The notes below the pieces were generated by a model that was given only the letters and a program-made list of their open reading frames with translations, made no database searches and had not been told where the DNA came from. Source: Micromonospora siamensis (lineage in GTDB: Bacteria > Actinomycetota > Actinomycetes > Mycobacteriales > Micromonosporaceae). Taken from it: DNA of 64,000 nt. The position numbers and the translations under genes were made by a program. The DNA lies in contig NZ_LT607751.1 in assembly GCF_900090305.1 (NCBI RefSeq), positions 3,038,001 through 3,102,000 on the forward strand. Reading direction: 5' to 3'. Of the stretch, positions 47,176-59,938 are shown one piece after another; positions within the stretch are counted from its first letter, which is position 1, and the number at the start of each line of letters is the position of its first letter.

Positions 47176-47664
47176 TCAGGACGCGAAGAACGCCCGGGGG
47201 TCGGCGACCAGCACGCCGTGCTCGGTCAGCCGCTCGATCAGGCCCGACGGCGAGGCGTCGTACACGATCGCGAGGGCGCGCAGGTCGTCGGCGCGGATGG
47301 AGAGCACCCGGCCGTTGTAGTCGCCGCGCTGCTGCTGGATGGCGCGGGCGTACCGGGCGACGTAGGCCAGGTCCTCGGAGGCCTCGTCGTAGAGGCGCTC
47401 GAGGTCCAGCACGATCTTGCTGGTGGCCTCGTGCCGCACGCCACTGCCGTCCGGCAGGAGCTCCGAGACGGGCACCCGGTAGAAGTCGGCCAGCTCGGCC
47501 AGGCGGGACACGGTGACGGCGCGGTCCCCGCGCTCGTACGAGCCGACCACCACGGCCTTCCAGCGCCCGTTCGACTTCTCCTCCACCCCCTGCAGGGACA
47601 GGCCCTGCTGCTGGCGGATGGAGCGCAGGCGGGCGCCCAGCGACTTGGCGTATTCAGAGGGCAT
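47176..47664 (-). CDS. bldD: BldD-type developmental regulator with c-di-GMP motif
   Basis: The 162-aa protein has an N-terminal Xre-type HTH (about 9-66: LGARLRSIRQQQGLSL, then VGSYERGDRAVTVSRLAELA) and a C-terminal domain with RGD-x8-RADD (Arg113-Asp115, Arg124-Asp127). That is the form of the c-di-GMP-binding signature described for Streptomyces BldD, where c-di-GMP drives dimerisation and repression of sporulation genes. The position beside nusB, efp and pyrR is the conserved bldD locus. The ATG at 47664 is clear. The 288-base upstream gap leads to pyrR on the other strand. Confidence 0.93.
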   Translation of the reverse strand: MPSEYAKSLGARLRSIRQQQGLSLQGVEEKSNGRWKAVVVGSYERGDRAVTVSRLAELADFYRVPVSELLPDGSGVRHEATSKIVLDLERLYDEASEDLAYVARYARAIQQQRGDYNGRVLSIRADDLRALAIVYDASPSGLIERLTEHGVLVADPRAFFAS

Positions 47665-47908
47665 TCGGACACTCCCAGTGCTGTGCTTTGGGGTTCTCCC
47701 AGCGATCGCTACGGAGCGTGACGGTACGGGGATTGCGACACCTGGTCAAGTGGCGCGGACCCGCCGGTTGGGGAGCGTGGGGGGAGTTGTCCCCATTTAA
47801 CCGCCCTGATCCGGAGGTCAGTGCCGACGGCGGCCGACCCGGTGACCACTGGTAACGTGGCGTGAAGCCTCGGTCGGGCCGGACCCGGACCGGCCGCAGG
47901 TGCCAGAC

Positions 47909-47946
47909 GTCCTTTAACGACCCGTCCCGTGAGGCGGGGAAGGAGG
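47909..47946 (+). promoter_or_regulatory. Candidate PyrR-binding leader hairpin
   Basis: GTCCTTTAACGACC is followed by a hairpin CCCG-tCC-CGTGA-GG-CGGG (47921-47938) and then by AGGAGG (47941-47946), the ribosome site of pyrR. The same arrangement precedes pyrR in other actinomycetes. There PyrR is thought to bind the loop and control translation or antitermination in response to UMP. Assignment is by resemblance. Confidence 0.6.
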
Positions 47947-47952
47947 TCCGCC

Positions 47953-48534
47953 GTGGCCTGCCCACCGGCTGCCCCGTCGTCGCCACCGCGACAACCCTCG
48001 GTGAAGGTGATCCTCGCCGCCACCGACGTCTCGCGAGTGGTCGACCGCATCGCCCACCAGATCCTGGAGAAGACCCAGGGCGCCGCCGACACCGTGCTGC
48101 TCGGCATCCCCACCCGGGGTACGCCGCTGGCGAAGCGGCTCGCCGCCCGGATCAGCACCTTCGAGGACGTGTCCGTCCCGGTCGGCGTGCTCGACATCAC
48201 GCTCTACCGCGACGACCTGCGCCGGCACGCCACCCGCGCGATCGGCCCCACCCAGCTCCCGCCGGGCGGGATCGACGGCAAGCGGGTCGTCCTCGTCGAC
48301 GACGTGCTCTTCTCCGGCCGTACCGTCCGGGCCGCGCTCGACGCCCTCAACGACCTCGGCCGCCCGGCCTCCGTGCAGCTGGCCGTCCTGGTCGACCGCG
48401 GGCACCGGCAGCTGCCGATCCGCGCCGACTACGTCGGCAAGAACATCCCCACCTCGCTCGCCGAGAGCGTGAAGGTCACCCTGGCCGAGACCGACGGTCT
48501 CGACGAGGTCAAGTTGTACGGGGGTGCGGTGTGA
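47953..48534 (+). CDS. pyrR: PyrR: uracil phosphoribosyltransferase/pyr operon regulator
   Basis: This 193-aa PRTase-fold protein has the PRPP loop [29 protein letters not shown], and the RNA-binding-type basic face around LYRDDLRRH. It binds pyr leader RNA when UMP is high and can make UMP from uracil and PRPP. The GTG at 47953 is six bases after AGGAGG and is preferred to upstream frames that would run through the hairpin. It is the first gene of the pyrimidine operon. Its stop is followed by intercistronic element copy 1. Confidence 0.95.
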   Translation: MACPPAAPSSPPRQPSVKVILAATDVSRVVDRIAHQILEKTQGAADTVLLGIPTRGTPLAKRLAARISTFEDVSVPVGVLDITLYRDDLRRHATRAIGPTQLPPGGIDGKRVVLVDDVLFSGRTVRAALDALNDLGRPASVQLAVLVDRGHRQLPIRADYVGKNIPTSLAESVKVTLAETDGLDEVKLYGGAV

Positions 48535-48536
48535 GC

Positions 48537-48589
48537 GCGAGGAGTGCAGCGGAGCGGAGCCCCGCAGTCGCGAACGAAGGGAATCTCAG
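48537..48589 (+). repeat. Intercistronic pyr element, copy 1
   Basis: This 53-base unit starts GCGAGGAGTGCAGCGGAGCG and ends at the pyrB start codon. Its first 33 bases match copy 2 (50796-50828) at 29 positions. It includes a GAAGGG ribosome site. Confidence 0.75.
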
Positions 48590-49516
48590 GTGATCCGCCA
48601 CCTGCTCTCCGGCGCCGACCTGGACGCGGCCACCGCCACCCAGATCCTGGACACCGCCGCCGAGATGGCCACCGTCGCCGGTCGCGAGGTCAAGAAGCTC
48701 CCGGCGCTGCGCGGCCGGACCGTGGTCAACCTCTTCTACGAGGACTCCACCCGGACCCGGATCTCCTTCGAGGCCGCCGCCAAGCGGCTCTCCGCCGACG
48801 TGATCAACTTTTCGGCCAAGGGCTCCAGCGTGACCAAGGGCGAGAGCCTGAAGGACACCGCGCTCACCCTCCAGGCGATGGGCGCCGACGCGGTGGTCGT
48901 CCGGCACCCCGCCTCCGGGGCGCCGCACCGGCTGGCCAACTGGGTGGACGGCTCCGTGGTCAACGCCGGCGACGGCACCCACGAGCACCCGACCCAGGCG
49001 CTGCTCGACGCGTACACGATGCGCTCCCGGCTGGGCCGGCTCGCCGGCCTGCACGTCGCGATCGTCGGGGACGTGCTCCACTCCCGGGTGGCCCGCTCCA
49101 ACGTGCTGCTGCTGTCCACCCTCGGCGCGAAGGTCACCCTGGTCGGCCCGCCCACCCTCATCCCGGTCGACATCTCGGCCGCGCTCGCCCCCGGCACCGA
49201 CGTCTCCTACGACCTCGACACCGTTCTTCCCGGCGTGGACGTGGTGATGATGCTGCGGGTGCAGCGGGAACGGATGGGCGACTCCTACTTCCCCTCCGCC
49301 CGCGAGTACGCCCGCCGCTATGGGCTGGACGGACCGCGGCTGCGCCGGCTGCCGGAACACGCGATCGTCATGCACCCCGGTCCGATGAACCGCGGCATGG
49401 AGATCACGCCCGAGGTCGCCGACTCACCCCGCTCCACCATCGTCGAACAGGTCGCCAACGGGGTCTCCGTGCGGATGGCCGTCCTCTATCTCCTGCTCGG
49501 GGGGAACAACCTGTGA
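48590..49516 (+). CDS. pyrB: Aspartate carbamoyltransferase catalytic subunit
   Basis: The 308-aa enzyme joins carbamoyl phosphate and aspartate. Carbamoyl-phosphate-binding FYEDSTRTR, then [23 protein letters not shown] and the final [11 protein letters not shown] are all present. The GTG at 48590 is placed by the conserved N-terminus ([10 protein letters not shown]) and the preceding element. No pyrI regulatory subunit is seen. It overlaps pyrC. Confidence 0.96.
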   Translation: MIRHLLSGADLDAATATQILDTAAEMATVAGREVKKLPALRGRTVVNLFYEDSTRTRISFEAAAKRLSADVINFSAKGSSVTKGESLKDTALTLQAMGADAVVVRHPASGAPHRLANWVDGSVVNAGDGTHEHPTQALLDAYTMRSRLGRLAGLHVAIVGDVLHSRVARSNVLLLSTLGAKVTLVGPPTLIPVDISAALAPGTDVSYDLDTVLPGVDVVMMLRVQRERMGDSYFPSAREYARRYGLDGPRLRRLPEHAIVMHPGPMNRGMEITPEVADSPRSTIVEQVANGVSVRMAVLYLLLGGNNL

Positions 49517-50790
49517 CCGCGTACCTGATCACCAACGTCAGCGTCGTCGGCGCCGCGCCCACCGACCTGCTGATCCGCGACGGCGTCGTCGCGGAGACCG
49601 GCGTCGGCCTGAGCGCGCCGGAGGCCACCGTGCTCGACGGCACCGGGCTGGTCGCCCTGCCCGGCCTGGTCGACCTGCACACCCACCTGCGCGAGCCGGG
49701 CCGGGAGGACGCCGAGACCGTCGAGTCCGGCTCCCGGGCCGCCGCCCTCGGCGGCTACACCGCGGTCTGCGCGATGGCCAACACCTCGCCGGTCGCCGAC
49801 ACCGCTGGCGTCGTCGAGCAGGTCTGGCGACTCGGCCGCGAGGCCGGGCTGGTCGACGTGCAGCCGATCGGCGCGGTCACCGTCGGCCTGGCCGGCGAGC
49901 GCCTCGCCGAACTCGGCGCGATGGCCGACTCCGCCGCCCGGGTCCGGATCTTCTCCGACGACGGCCACTGCGTCGCCGACCCGAAGCTGATGCGCCGGGC
50001 CCTGGAGTACGTCAAGGCGTTCGACGGGATCATCGCCCAGCACGCCGAGGAGCCGCGGCTCACCGAGGGCGCGCAGATGCACGAGGGCGAGGTCTCCACC
50101 CGGCTCGGGCTGACCGGCTGGCCGGCCGTCGCCGAGGAGGCGATCATCGCCCGCGACGTGCTGCTCGCCGAGCACGTCGGCAGCCGGCTGCACGTCTGCC
50201 ACGTCTCCACCGCCGGCAGCGTCGAGGTGCTCCGGCACGCCAAGGCCCGCGGGGTCCGGGTGACCGCCGAGGTCACCCCGCACCACCTGCTGCTCACCGA
50301 CGTCAAGGCCGAGACGTACGACCCGGTCTTCAAGGTCAACCCGCCGCTGCGCACCGACGCCGACGTCGCCGCGCTGCGCGCGGCGCTGGCCGAGGGCGTG
50401 ATCGACATCGTGGCCACCGACCACGCCCCGCACGCCGTGGAGGACAAGGAGTGCGAGTGGGCGTACGCCCGGCCGGGCATGCTCGGCCTGGAGACGGCGC
50501 TGTCGATCGCGCTGGACGTGCTCGGCCCGCAGTGGGACCTGATCGCCGAGCGGATGTCCCGCGCCCCGGCCCGGATCGCCGGGCTGGACTCGCACGGCCT
50601 CGACCCGGCCCCCGGTGTCCCGGCCAACCTGACCCTGGTCGACCCGGCCGCCCGCCGCACCATCGAGCCGGCGGAGCTGGCCAGCCGCAGTCGCAACACC
50701 CCGTACGCCCGCATGACGCTGCCGGGTCGCATCGTGGCGACCTTCCTGCGCGGCGAGCCGACGGTCCTGGACGGAAAGGCTGTCAAGTGA
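49513..50790 (+). CDS. pyrC: Dihydroorotase
   Basis: This 425-aa amidohydrolase cyclises carbamoyl aspartate. Zinc ligands are in [10 protein letters not shown], later HVCHVST and EVTPHHL, and the catalytic Asp is in [10 protein letters not shown]. The GTG overlaps the pyrB stop. The C-terminus [13 protein letters not shown] is typical. Intercistronic element copy 2 follows. Confidence 0.96.
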   Translation: MTAYLITNVSVVGAAPTDLLIRDGVVAETGVGLSAPEATVLDGTGLVALPGLVDLHTHLREPGREDAETVESGSRAAALGGYTAVCAMANTSPVADTAGVVEQVWRLGREAGLVDVQPIGAVTVGLAGERLAELGAMADSAARVRIFSDDGHCVADPKLMRRALEYVKAFDGIIAQHAEEPRLTEGAQMHEGEVSTRLGLTGWPAVAEEAIIARDVLLAEHVGSRLHVCHVSTAGSVEVLRHAKARGVRVTAEVTPHHLLLTDVKAETYDPVFKVNPPLRTDADVAALRAALAEGVIDIVATDHAPHAVEDKECEWAYARPGMLGLETALSIALDVLGPQWDLIAERMSRAPARIAGLDSHGLDPAPGVPANLTLVDPAARRTIEPAELASRSRNTPYARMTLPGRIVATFLRGEPTVLDGKAVK

Positions 50791-50795
50791 TCCGA

Positions 50796-50848
50796 GCGAG
50801 GAACGTAGCGGAGCGGAGTCCCGCAGTCCGGATCGAAGGAGGCGCAGC
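50796..50848 (+). repeat. Intercistronic pyr element, copy 2
   Basis: This 53-base unit starts GCGAGGAACGTAGCGGAGCG and ends at the carA start codon, exactly the same length as copy 1 before pyrB. GAAGGAGG within it is the ribosome site. Confidence 0.75.
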
Positions 50849-52031
50849 GTGAAGAGACGTCCTGCGATTCTCGTCCTCGAGGACGGGCGCACCTTCCACG
50901 GCGAGGCGTACGGCAGCGTCGGGGAGACCTTCGGCGAGGCGGTCTTCAACACCGGCATGACCGGCTACCAGGAGACCCTGACCGACCCGTCGTACCACCG
51001 GCAGGTGGTGGTGCAGACCGCCCCGCACATCGGCAACACCGGCGTCAACGGCGAGGACGACGAGTCCAACCGGATCTGGGTCGCCGGCTACGTGGTCCGC
51101 GACCCGGCCCGCATCGGCTCCAACTGGCGGGCCACCGGCGGCCTGGAGGACCGGCTGGCCGCCGAGGGCGTGGTCGGCATCGGCGGGGTGGACACCCGGG
51201 CGCTGACCCGGCACCTGCGCGAGCGGGGCGCCATGCGGGTCGGCATCTCCAGCGTCGACGACGACCCGAGGGCCCTGCTGGCCCGGGTCCGGCAGTCGCC
51301 GCAGATGGTCGGCGCGGACCTCTCCGCGCAGGTGAGCACCGCCGAGCCGTACGTGGTGCAGGCGCAGGGGGAGCACCGGTTCACGGTGGCCGCGCTGGAC
51401 CTGGGCATCAAGCGCAACGTGCCGCGTCGGCTGGCATCCCGCGGCGTCACCACCCACGTGCTGCCCGCCGGCAGCACCATCGACGACCTGCTGGCCACCG
51501 GCGCCGACGCGGTTTTCTTCTCGCCCGGCCCGGGCGACCCGGCCACCGCCGACGCCCCGGTGGCGCTGGCCCAGGAGGTGCTGCGCCGCCGGATCCCACT
51601 GTTCGGCATCTGCTTCGGCAGCCAGATCCTCGGCCGGGCGCTCGGCTTCGGCACCTACAAGCTGGGCTACGGCCACCGCGGCATCAACCAGCCGGTGCTC
51701 GACCGGGCCACCGGCAAGGTCGAGGTGACCAGCCACAACCACGGCTTCGCCGTGCAGGTGCCCGGCGCGCAGGCCGGTGCCGTCGTCCCCGACCAGGTGA
51801 TCGACACCGAGTTCGGTGGCGTCCAGGTCAGTCATGTCTGCCTCAATGACAACGTGGTCGAGGGGCTGCGGGCGCTGGACGTGCCCGCCTTCACCGTCCA
51901 GTACCACCCCGAGGCGGCGGCCGGCCCGCACGACGCGGACTACCTCTTCGACCGCTTCGCCGAGCTGATCGAGGGCCGCGCCCTCGACCGGCAGCCCAGT
52001 GAGGGCCGGAACCACACCGAGGGGCGCACGA

Positions 52032-52039
<8 letters not shown>
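50849..52039 (+). CDS. carA: Carbamoyl-phosphate synthase small (glutaminase) subunit
   Basis: In this 396-aa protein the N-terminal CPSase domain ([28 protein letters not shown]) is followed by a class I amidotransferase. The nucleophile Cys is in [12 protein letters not shown] and the catalytic His/Glu in [11 protein letters not shown]. It supplies ammonia from glutamine to CarB. The C-terminal ~20 residues are polar and non-conserved. The stop overlaps the carB start by eight bases. Confidence 0.96.
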
Positions 52040-55420
<3,381 letters not shown>

Positions 55421-55424
<4 letters not shown>

Positions 55425-56464
55425 TCTTCGAACGGGTGGTGCGGCCCCGGCTCTTCGCCCTCGGTGGCGGGGACGCCGAGGAGGCGCACGAGTGGACGCT
55501 GCGCCGGCTGGCCGTGCTCTCCGGCCGGCCGGCCGCGCTGGCGGCGCTGCGGGCCCGCTACTTCCAGCGGGCCCCGCGCACGGTGTTCGGCGTGGAGTTC
55601 CCGAACCCGGTCGGCCTGGCCGCCGGGATGGACAAGAACGGGGTCGCCCTGGCGGCCTGGCCAGCGCTCGGGTTCGGTTTCGTCGAGGTGGGCACGGTCA
55701 CCGCGCACGCCCAGCCGGGCAACCCCCGGCCGCGGCTGTTCCGGCTGCGCGACAGCGAGGCCGTGGTGAACCGGATGGGCTTCAACAACGCCGGTGCGGA
55801 GGCGCTCGCCGCGCGGCTGTCGGCGCTGCCCCGGCCGATCGGGGTGCCGCTGGGCATCTCGCTCGGCAAGTCCAAGGTGACCCCGCTGGACCAGGCGGTC
55901 GAGGACTACCTGGCCTCGTACCGGGCGCTGCGGGAGCACGGTGACTACTTCGCGGTCAACGTCTCCTCACCGAACACCCCGGGCCTGCGGTCGCTTCAGG
56001 ACCGGTCGCACCTGGACGCTCTGCTGGCCGCGCTGGTGGGGGAGAAGCCGGTGCTGGTCAAGATCGCTCCGGACCTCACCGAGCCGGCGATCGCCGAGCT
56101 GCTGGAGGTCTGCCTGGACCGGGGCGCGGCCGGCGTGATCGCGACCAACACCACGCTGGCCCGCGACGGGCTCGCCCCGGCCGACCGGGAGACCGGCGCG
56201 CAGACCGGCGGCCTCTCCGGCCGGCCGCTGGCGGCCCGGTCCCGCGAGGTGGTCTCCTTCGTGCACCGGGAGACCGGTGGTCGGCTGCCGGTGATCGGGG
56301 TGGGCGGCATCCTCGACCCCGACGACGCCGGCCGGATGCTCGACGCCGGGGCCAGCCTGGTCCAGCTCTACACCGGCTTCATCTACCGCGGACCGGCCCT
56401 GGTCCGTTCCGCCGTCCGGGCGAGCGCGGGCCGGACGGCGGTGCCGGCGGCCGGCCGGCGGTGA
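55421..56464 (+). CDS. pyrD: Dihydroorotate dehydrogenase (quinone), class 2
   Basis: The 347-aa FMN enzyme shows the class 2 N-terminal extension ([20 protein letters not shown]), [25 protein letters not shown] with the catalytic Ser, and [12 protein letters not shown]. It oxidises dihydroorotate at the membrane. The GTG overlaps the carB stop. Thirty bases after its stop begins structured repeat copy C. Confidence 0.95.
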
Positions 56465-56493
56465 TCCGGGAGCCGGACAGGTCCTCGCCCGCG

Positions 56494-56576
56494 CCTTTGC
56501 TCTGCTGCACCCGGCGCAACGCTGCCCGTCCGGTATCCGGACGTTCGGGGTTGCGCGGGCCGCAGCAGAGCAAAGG
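56494..56576. repeat. Structured palindromic element, copy C (83 bp)
   Basis: The outer arms CCTTTGCTCTGCTGC (56494-56508) and GCAGCAGAGCAAAGG (56562-56576) are perfect 15-bp inverted repeats. The second helix is GCGCAAC (56514-56520)/GTTGCGC (56550-56556). The apical hairpin is GTCCGG-TAT-CCGGAC (56528-56542). It is shorter than copies A and B, the apical part being reduced. It lies between pyrD and bioA. Confidence 0.85.
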
Positions 56577-56645
56577 GCGGGGGAGAGGTCCGTGCGGCCG
56601 CCCGGGCCGCGCCCGCCGTCCGCTCGACGACACGAAGGAGACCCG

Positions 56646-57920
56646 ATGACCCCCGAGGAGATCCTGGCCGGGGACCGGGCGCACGTCTGGCATCCGTACG
56701 CGACGCTCCCGCCGGGCAGCCCGCCCTACGTCGTGGAGAGCGCCCAGGGGGTACGCCTGCGGCTGGCCGACGGCCGGGAACTGGTGGACGGGATGTCGTC
56801 CTGGTGGGCGGCGATCCACGGCTACCGCCACCCGGTGCTCGACGCGGCCGTGGTCGATCAGCTCGGCCGGATGAGCCACGTGATGTTCGGCGGGCTGACC
56901 CACGAGCCCGCCGTCCGGCTGGCCCGGACCCTGGTCGAGTTGACCCCGGAGGGCCTGGAGCACGTCTTCCTGGCCGACTCCGGCTCGGTGAGCGTAGAGG
57001 TGGCGGTCAAGATGTGCCTGCAGTACCAGCGGGCCGTCGGGCGCCCCGAGCGCCGCCGGCTCGGCACCTGGCGGGGCGGCTACCACGGCGACACCTTCCA
57101 CCCGATGAGCGTCTGCGACCCCGAGGGCGGGATGCACCACCTCTGGGGCGACGTGCTGCCCCGGCAGGTCTTCGCCCCGGTCCCGCCGGGTGGCTTCGAC
57201 GACGAGCCGGACCCGGCGTACCTGGCGGCGCTGACCGACACGGTGCGGCGGCACGCCGGCGAGCTGGCCGCGGTGATCGTCGAGCCGGTGGTGCAGGGCG
57301 CCGGGGGGATGCGCTTCCACCACCCGGGTTACCTGCGGGCGTTGCGCGAGGTGACCCGAGAGCACGGCATCCTGCTGATCTTCGACGAGATCGCCACCGG
57401 CTTCGGTCGTACCGGCCGGCTGTTCGCCGCCGAGCACGCCGGGGTGACCCCGGACGTGCTCTGCGTGGGCAAGGCGCTCACCGGCGGCTACCTGACCCTG
57501 GCGGCCGCCCTCTGCACCCCGGAGGTGGCCGAGGGCATCTCCGCCGGCGGGGTGCTGGCGCACGGCCCGACCTTCATGGGCAACCCGCTGGCCTGCGCGG
57601 TCGCCAACGCCTCGCTGGACCTGCTGCGCGTCGGCGACTGGGCGGCCGAGGTGGCCCGGGTGGGTGCCGGGCTGCGGGCCGGCCTGGAGCCGCTGCGCGG
57701 CGCCCCCGGGGTCACCGACGTACGCGTGCTCGGCGCGATCGGGGTGGTACAGCTCGACCACGAGGTGGACCTGCCCCGGGCCACGGCCGCCGCGGTGGCC
57801 CAGGGGGTCTGGCTGCGCCCCTTCCGCGACCTGGTCTACGCCATGCCGCCGTACGTCACCGACGACGCCGACGTGGCCCGGATCGCGGCGGGGATCGCCG
57901 CCGCCGTCGAGGCCGGCTGA
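56646..57920 (+). CDS. bioA: Adenosylmethionine-8-amino-7-oxononanoate aminotransferase
   Basis: This 424-aa class III PLP aminotransferase of biotin synthesis uses SAM as amino donor to make DAPA. Signatures are [10 protein letters not shown] near the N-terminus, [46 protein letters not shown] and the PLP Lys in [11 protein letters not shown]. The ATG follows GAAGGAGA. No other bio gene is in the window. It is placed between pyrD and pyrF, directly behind repeat copy C. Confidence 0.94.
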   Translation: MTPEEILAGDRAHVWHPYATLPPGSPPYVVESAQGVRLRLADGRELVDGMSSWWAAIHGYRHPVLDAAVVDQLGRMSHVMFGGLTHEPAVRLARTLVELTPEGLEHVFLADSGSVSVEVAVKMCLQYQRAVGRPERRRLGTWRGGYHGDTFHPMSVCDPEGGMHHLWGDVLPRQVFAPVPPGGFDDEPDPAYLAALTDTVRRHAGELAAVIVEPVVQGAGGMRFHHPGYLRALREVTREHGILLIFDEIATGFGRTGRLFAAEHAGVTPDVLCVGKALTGGYLTLAAALCTPEVAEGISAGGVLAHGPTFMGNPLACAVANASLDLLRVGDWAAEVARVGAGLRAGLEPLRGAPGVTDVRVLGAIGVVQLDHEVDLPRATAAAVAQGVWLRPFRDLVYAMPPYVTDDADVARIAAGIAAAVEAG

Positions 57921-57943
57921 CCGACCGCCGGCCACCACCGCGC

Positions 57944-57975
57944 CGCACCGGCACCGCACCGCACCGGCACCGCAC
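57944..57975. repeat. 16-bp tandem duplication before pyrF
   Basis: CGCACCGGCACCGCAC occurs twice in tandem (57944-57959, 57960-57975), within the 76-base gap between bioA and pyrF. It ends 21 bases before the pyrF start. Confidence 0.7.
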
Positions 57976-57996
57976 CGCAACGAGGAGAGGACGTTC

Positions 57997-58833
57997 ATGG
58001 AGAGTTTCGGGGCCCGGCTGCACCGGGCGGTCACGGAGCGGGGTCCGCTCTGCGTCGGCATCGATCCGCATCCCGGTCTGCTGGCCCGCTGGGGGCTGAC
58101 CGACGACGTCTCCGGTCTCGACCGGTTCAGCCGTACGGTGGTCGAGGCGATCGGTGACCGGGTTGCGGTGGTCAAGCCCCAGTCGGCCTTTTTCGAGCGG
58201 TTCGGGGCCCGCGGAGTGGAAATTCTTGAGTCAACTATCCGACAGTTGCGCGATGCTGGAGCCCTCGTTCTGCTTGACGTCAAACGGGGCGACATCGGCT
58301 CCACGGTCGCCGCGTACGCCGCCGCGTATCTCGATCCGGCCAGCCCGCTGTACGTCGACGCGGTGACCGCCAGTCCTTACCTCGGCGTCGGCTCGCTGGC
58401 GCCGATGTTCGACCTCGCCACCACGCACGGCGGCGGCGTCTTCGTCCTGGCGCTCACCTCGAACCCGGAGGGCGCCGCCGTGCAGCATGCCCGCGCGGCC
58501 GACGGGCGCACCGTCGCGCAGACCGTCATCGACGAGATTTCGCAGCTCAACCGGGGTGCGGAGCCAATCGGCAGCTTCGGTCTGGTGGTCGGCGCGACCA
58601 TCGGCGACACCGGGCACGACCTCTCCGGGGTGAACGGTCCGCTGCTGGCACCGGGGCTGGGCGCCCAGGGCGCCACGGCGGCGGACCTCCGTACCGTCTT
58701 CGGCACCAGCCTCTCGTCGGTGCTGCCGTCGTACTCCCGGGAGGTATTGAACGCGGGCCCCGACATCGGCGCCCTGCGGGCCGCCACGGACCGGGTGCTG
58801 ACCGAGTGCCATGCTGCCGTGACCGCCTCCTGA
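57997..58833 (+). CDS. pyrF: Orotidine 5'-phosphate decarboxylase, type 2
   Basis: This 278-aa enzyme makes UMP from OMP. CVGIDPHPGLLARWG and the catalytic LLDVKRGDIGSTVAAYA are typical of the long type 2 family found in actinobacteria. The ATG follows GAGGAGAGG. Codons at about 58216-58285, just before the catalytic motif, are strikingly AT-rich compared with the rest of the gene (ATT, CTT, TCA, ACT). A dyad CAACT/AGTTG is included at 58232-58248. Confidence 0.95.
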   Translation: MESFGARLHRAVTERGPLCVGIDPHPGLLARWGLTDDVSGLDRFSRTVVEAIGDRVAVVKPQSAFFERFGARGVEILESTIRQLRDAGALVLLDVKRGDIGSTVAAYAAAYLDPASPLYVDAVTASPYLGVGSLAPMFDLATTHGGGVFVLALTSNPEGAAVQHARAADGRTVAQTVIDEISQLNRGAEPIGSFGLVVGATIGDTGHDLSGVNGPLLAPGLGAQGATAADLRTVFGTSLSSVLPSYSREVLNAGPDIGALRAATDRVLTECHAAVTAS

Positions 58834-59012
58834 CTGACTGACAGGTCGGTCACTTTCTGTTGATCATGGCGCGCCCACGTTGCCGAAAGCTCCGATGACC
58901 GCTAGTTTTCCCCGCGCTGGGAACCACGGACCCCTTTGGTTGCCAGCGACACCACGTTTCACAGATGCGGCGGCGCGTCCGGCCCGTCGCGATAGGGACC
59001 TGAGGAGAACTG

Positions 59013-59330
59013 GTGCCGCTCCCGTCACTGACCCCTGAGCAGCGCGCTGCCGCGCTGGAGAAGGCCGCGGAGATCCGCAAGGCCCGTGCTGAGCTGAAGG
59101 AGCAGCTCAAGCAGGGCAAGACCACCCTCGCCGCCGTCCTGGACCGGGCCGAGTCCGACGACGTCGTCGGCAAGCTCAAGGTTTCGGCCGTGCTCCAGGC
59201 GATGCCGGGTATCGGCAAGATCCGGGCCACCCAGATCATGGAGAAGCTCAAGATCGCCGACAGCCGTCGCCTGCGTGGCCTGGGCGAGCAGCAGCGCAAG
59301 GCGCTGCTTGGAGAGTTCGCCGCCAACTGA
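59013..59330 (+). CDS. mihF: Actinobacterial integration host factor (mIHF)
   Basis: This 105-aa basic nucleoid-associated protein has the long N-terminal helix (LTPEQRAAALEKAAEIRKA) and the S13-like H2TH region QAMPGIGKIRATQIMEKLKI that binds DNA. It bends DNA non-specifically and is required for phage integration in mycobacteria. The GTG follows GAGGAG. The 179-base upstream gap is the most AT-rich spacer nearby and contains TGACTGACTGAC (58832-58843); it probably holds the promoter. mIHF followed by gmk and rpoZ is the conserved order. Confidence 0.95.
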   Translation: MPLPSLTPEQRAAALEKAAEIRKARAELKEQLKQGKTTLAAVLDRAESDDVVGKLKVSAVLQAMPGIGKIRATQIMEKLKIADSRRLRGLGEQQRKALLGEFAAN

Positions 59331-59356
59331 GCTGCGGAGACGTGTAAAAACAAGCA

Positions 59357-59890
59357 GTGAGCACGGATGGTGAGGCGCGCCCGGCGGCTCGGCTCACCGT
59401 CCTGACCGGACCGTCAGGTACGGGTCGGGGCGGTGTGGCCAGGTTGGTCCGGGCGCGTCTGCCGTCGGTGTGGGTGCCGGTGCCGGTCACCACCCGGCCG
59501 GCCGGCCCCGGTGAGACCCAGGGCGTGGACCGGCACTTCGTCGACGCGGGCGACTTCGACCGGATGGTCGCCGCCGGGCAGCTGCTGGAGTGGACCCGGA
59601 TCGGGTCGTACCGCCGGGGTCTGCCCCGCGAGCCGGTGCGGGCCCGGCTGGCCGCCGGGCGACCGGTGCTGCTGCCGCTCGACCTCCCCGGCGCGCTGGC
59701 GCTGCGCGCGACGGTGCCCGACGTGCGGCTGATCCTGCTCGTGCCCCCCGGGCACCGGCCGGACCCGACCGTCACGGCCGTCGCCGAACACACCGTCCGT
59801 CACGACCACACCGGGCGGGCCGTTACCGAGCTGGTAGGCTTGCTCGGTTCTTCCTTGCTGGCCCCGGCCCAGCCGCCGTCGCGCGGTTGA
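59357..59890 (+). CDS. Guanylate-kinase-like protein with degenerate active site
   Basis: The 177-aa protein is at the canonical gmk locus and is recognisable by LTVLTGPSGTG, PVPVTTRPAGPGE, DFDRMVAAGQLLEW and LAAGRPVLLPLDLPGA. The P-loop is GPSGTGRGG: the invariant Lys is Arg24 and the following Ser/Thr is Gly25. The GMP-site Arg and Tyrs are also lost: RPAG at 47-50, Arg59 where Tyr is usual, and RRGLP for YGTP at 86-90. About 40 residues that normally hold the LID and its arginines are missing after 130. The frame is intact, so this is a full-length but probably inactive protein, not a frameshift. The GTG start lacks an obvious ribosome site. Confidence 0.82.
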   Translation: MSTDGEARPAARLTVLTGPSGTGRGGVARLVRARLPSVWVPVPVTTRPAGPGETQGVDRHFVDAGDFDRMVAAGQLLEWTRIGSYRRGLPREPVRARLAAGRPVLLPLDLPGALALRATVPDVRLILLVPPGHRPDPTVTAVAEHTVRHDHTGRAVTELVGLLGSSLLAPAQPPSRG

Positions 59891-59938
59891 GGGATCGGGC
59901 CGCGTTCGCGCGGTTACTTCAGACGCAGAGGTTCATTC

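Noticed and set aside
57944..57975. Tandem 16-mers as a possible CRISPR or iteron array
   Set aside because: Only two contiguous units without spacers are present, and no cas or replication genes are near.
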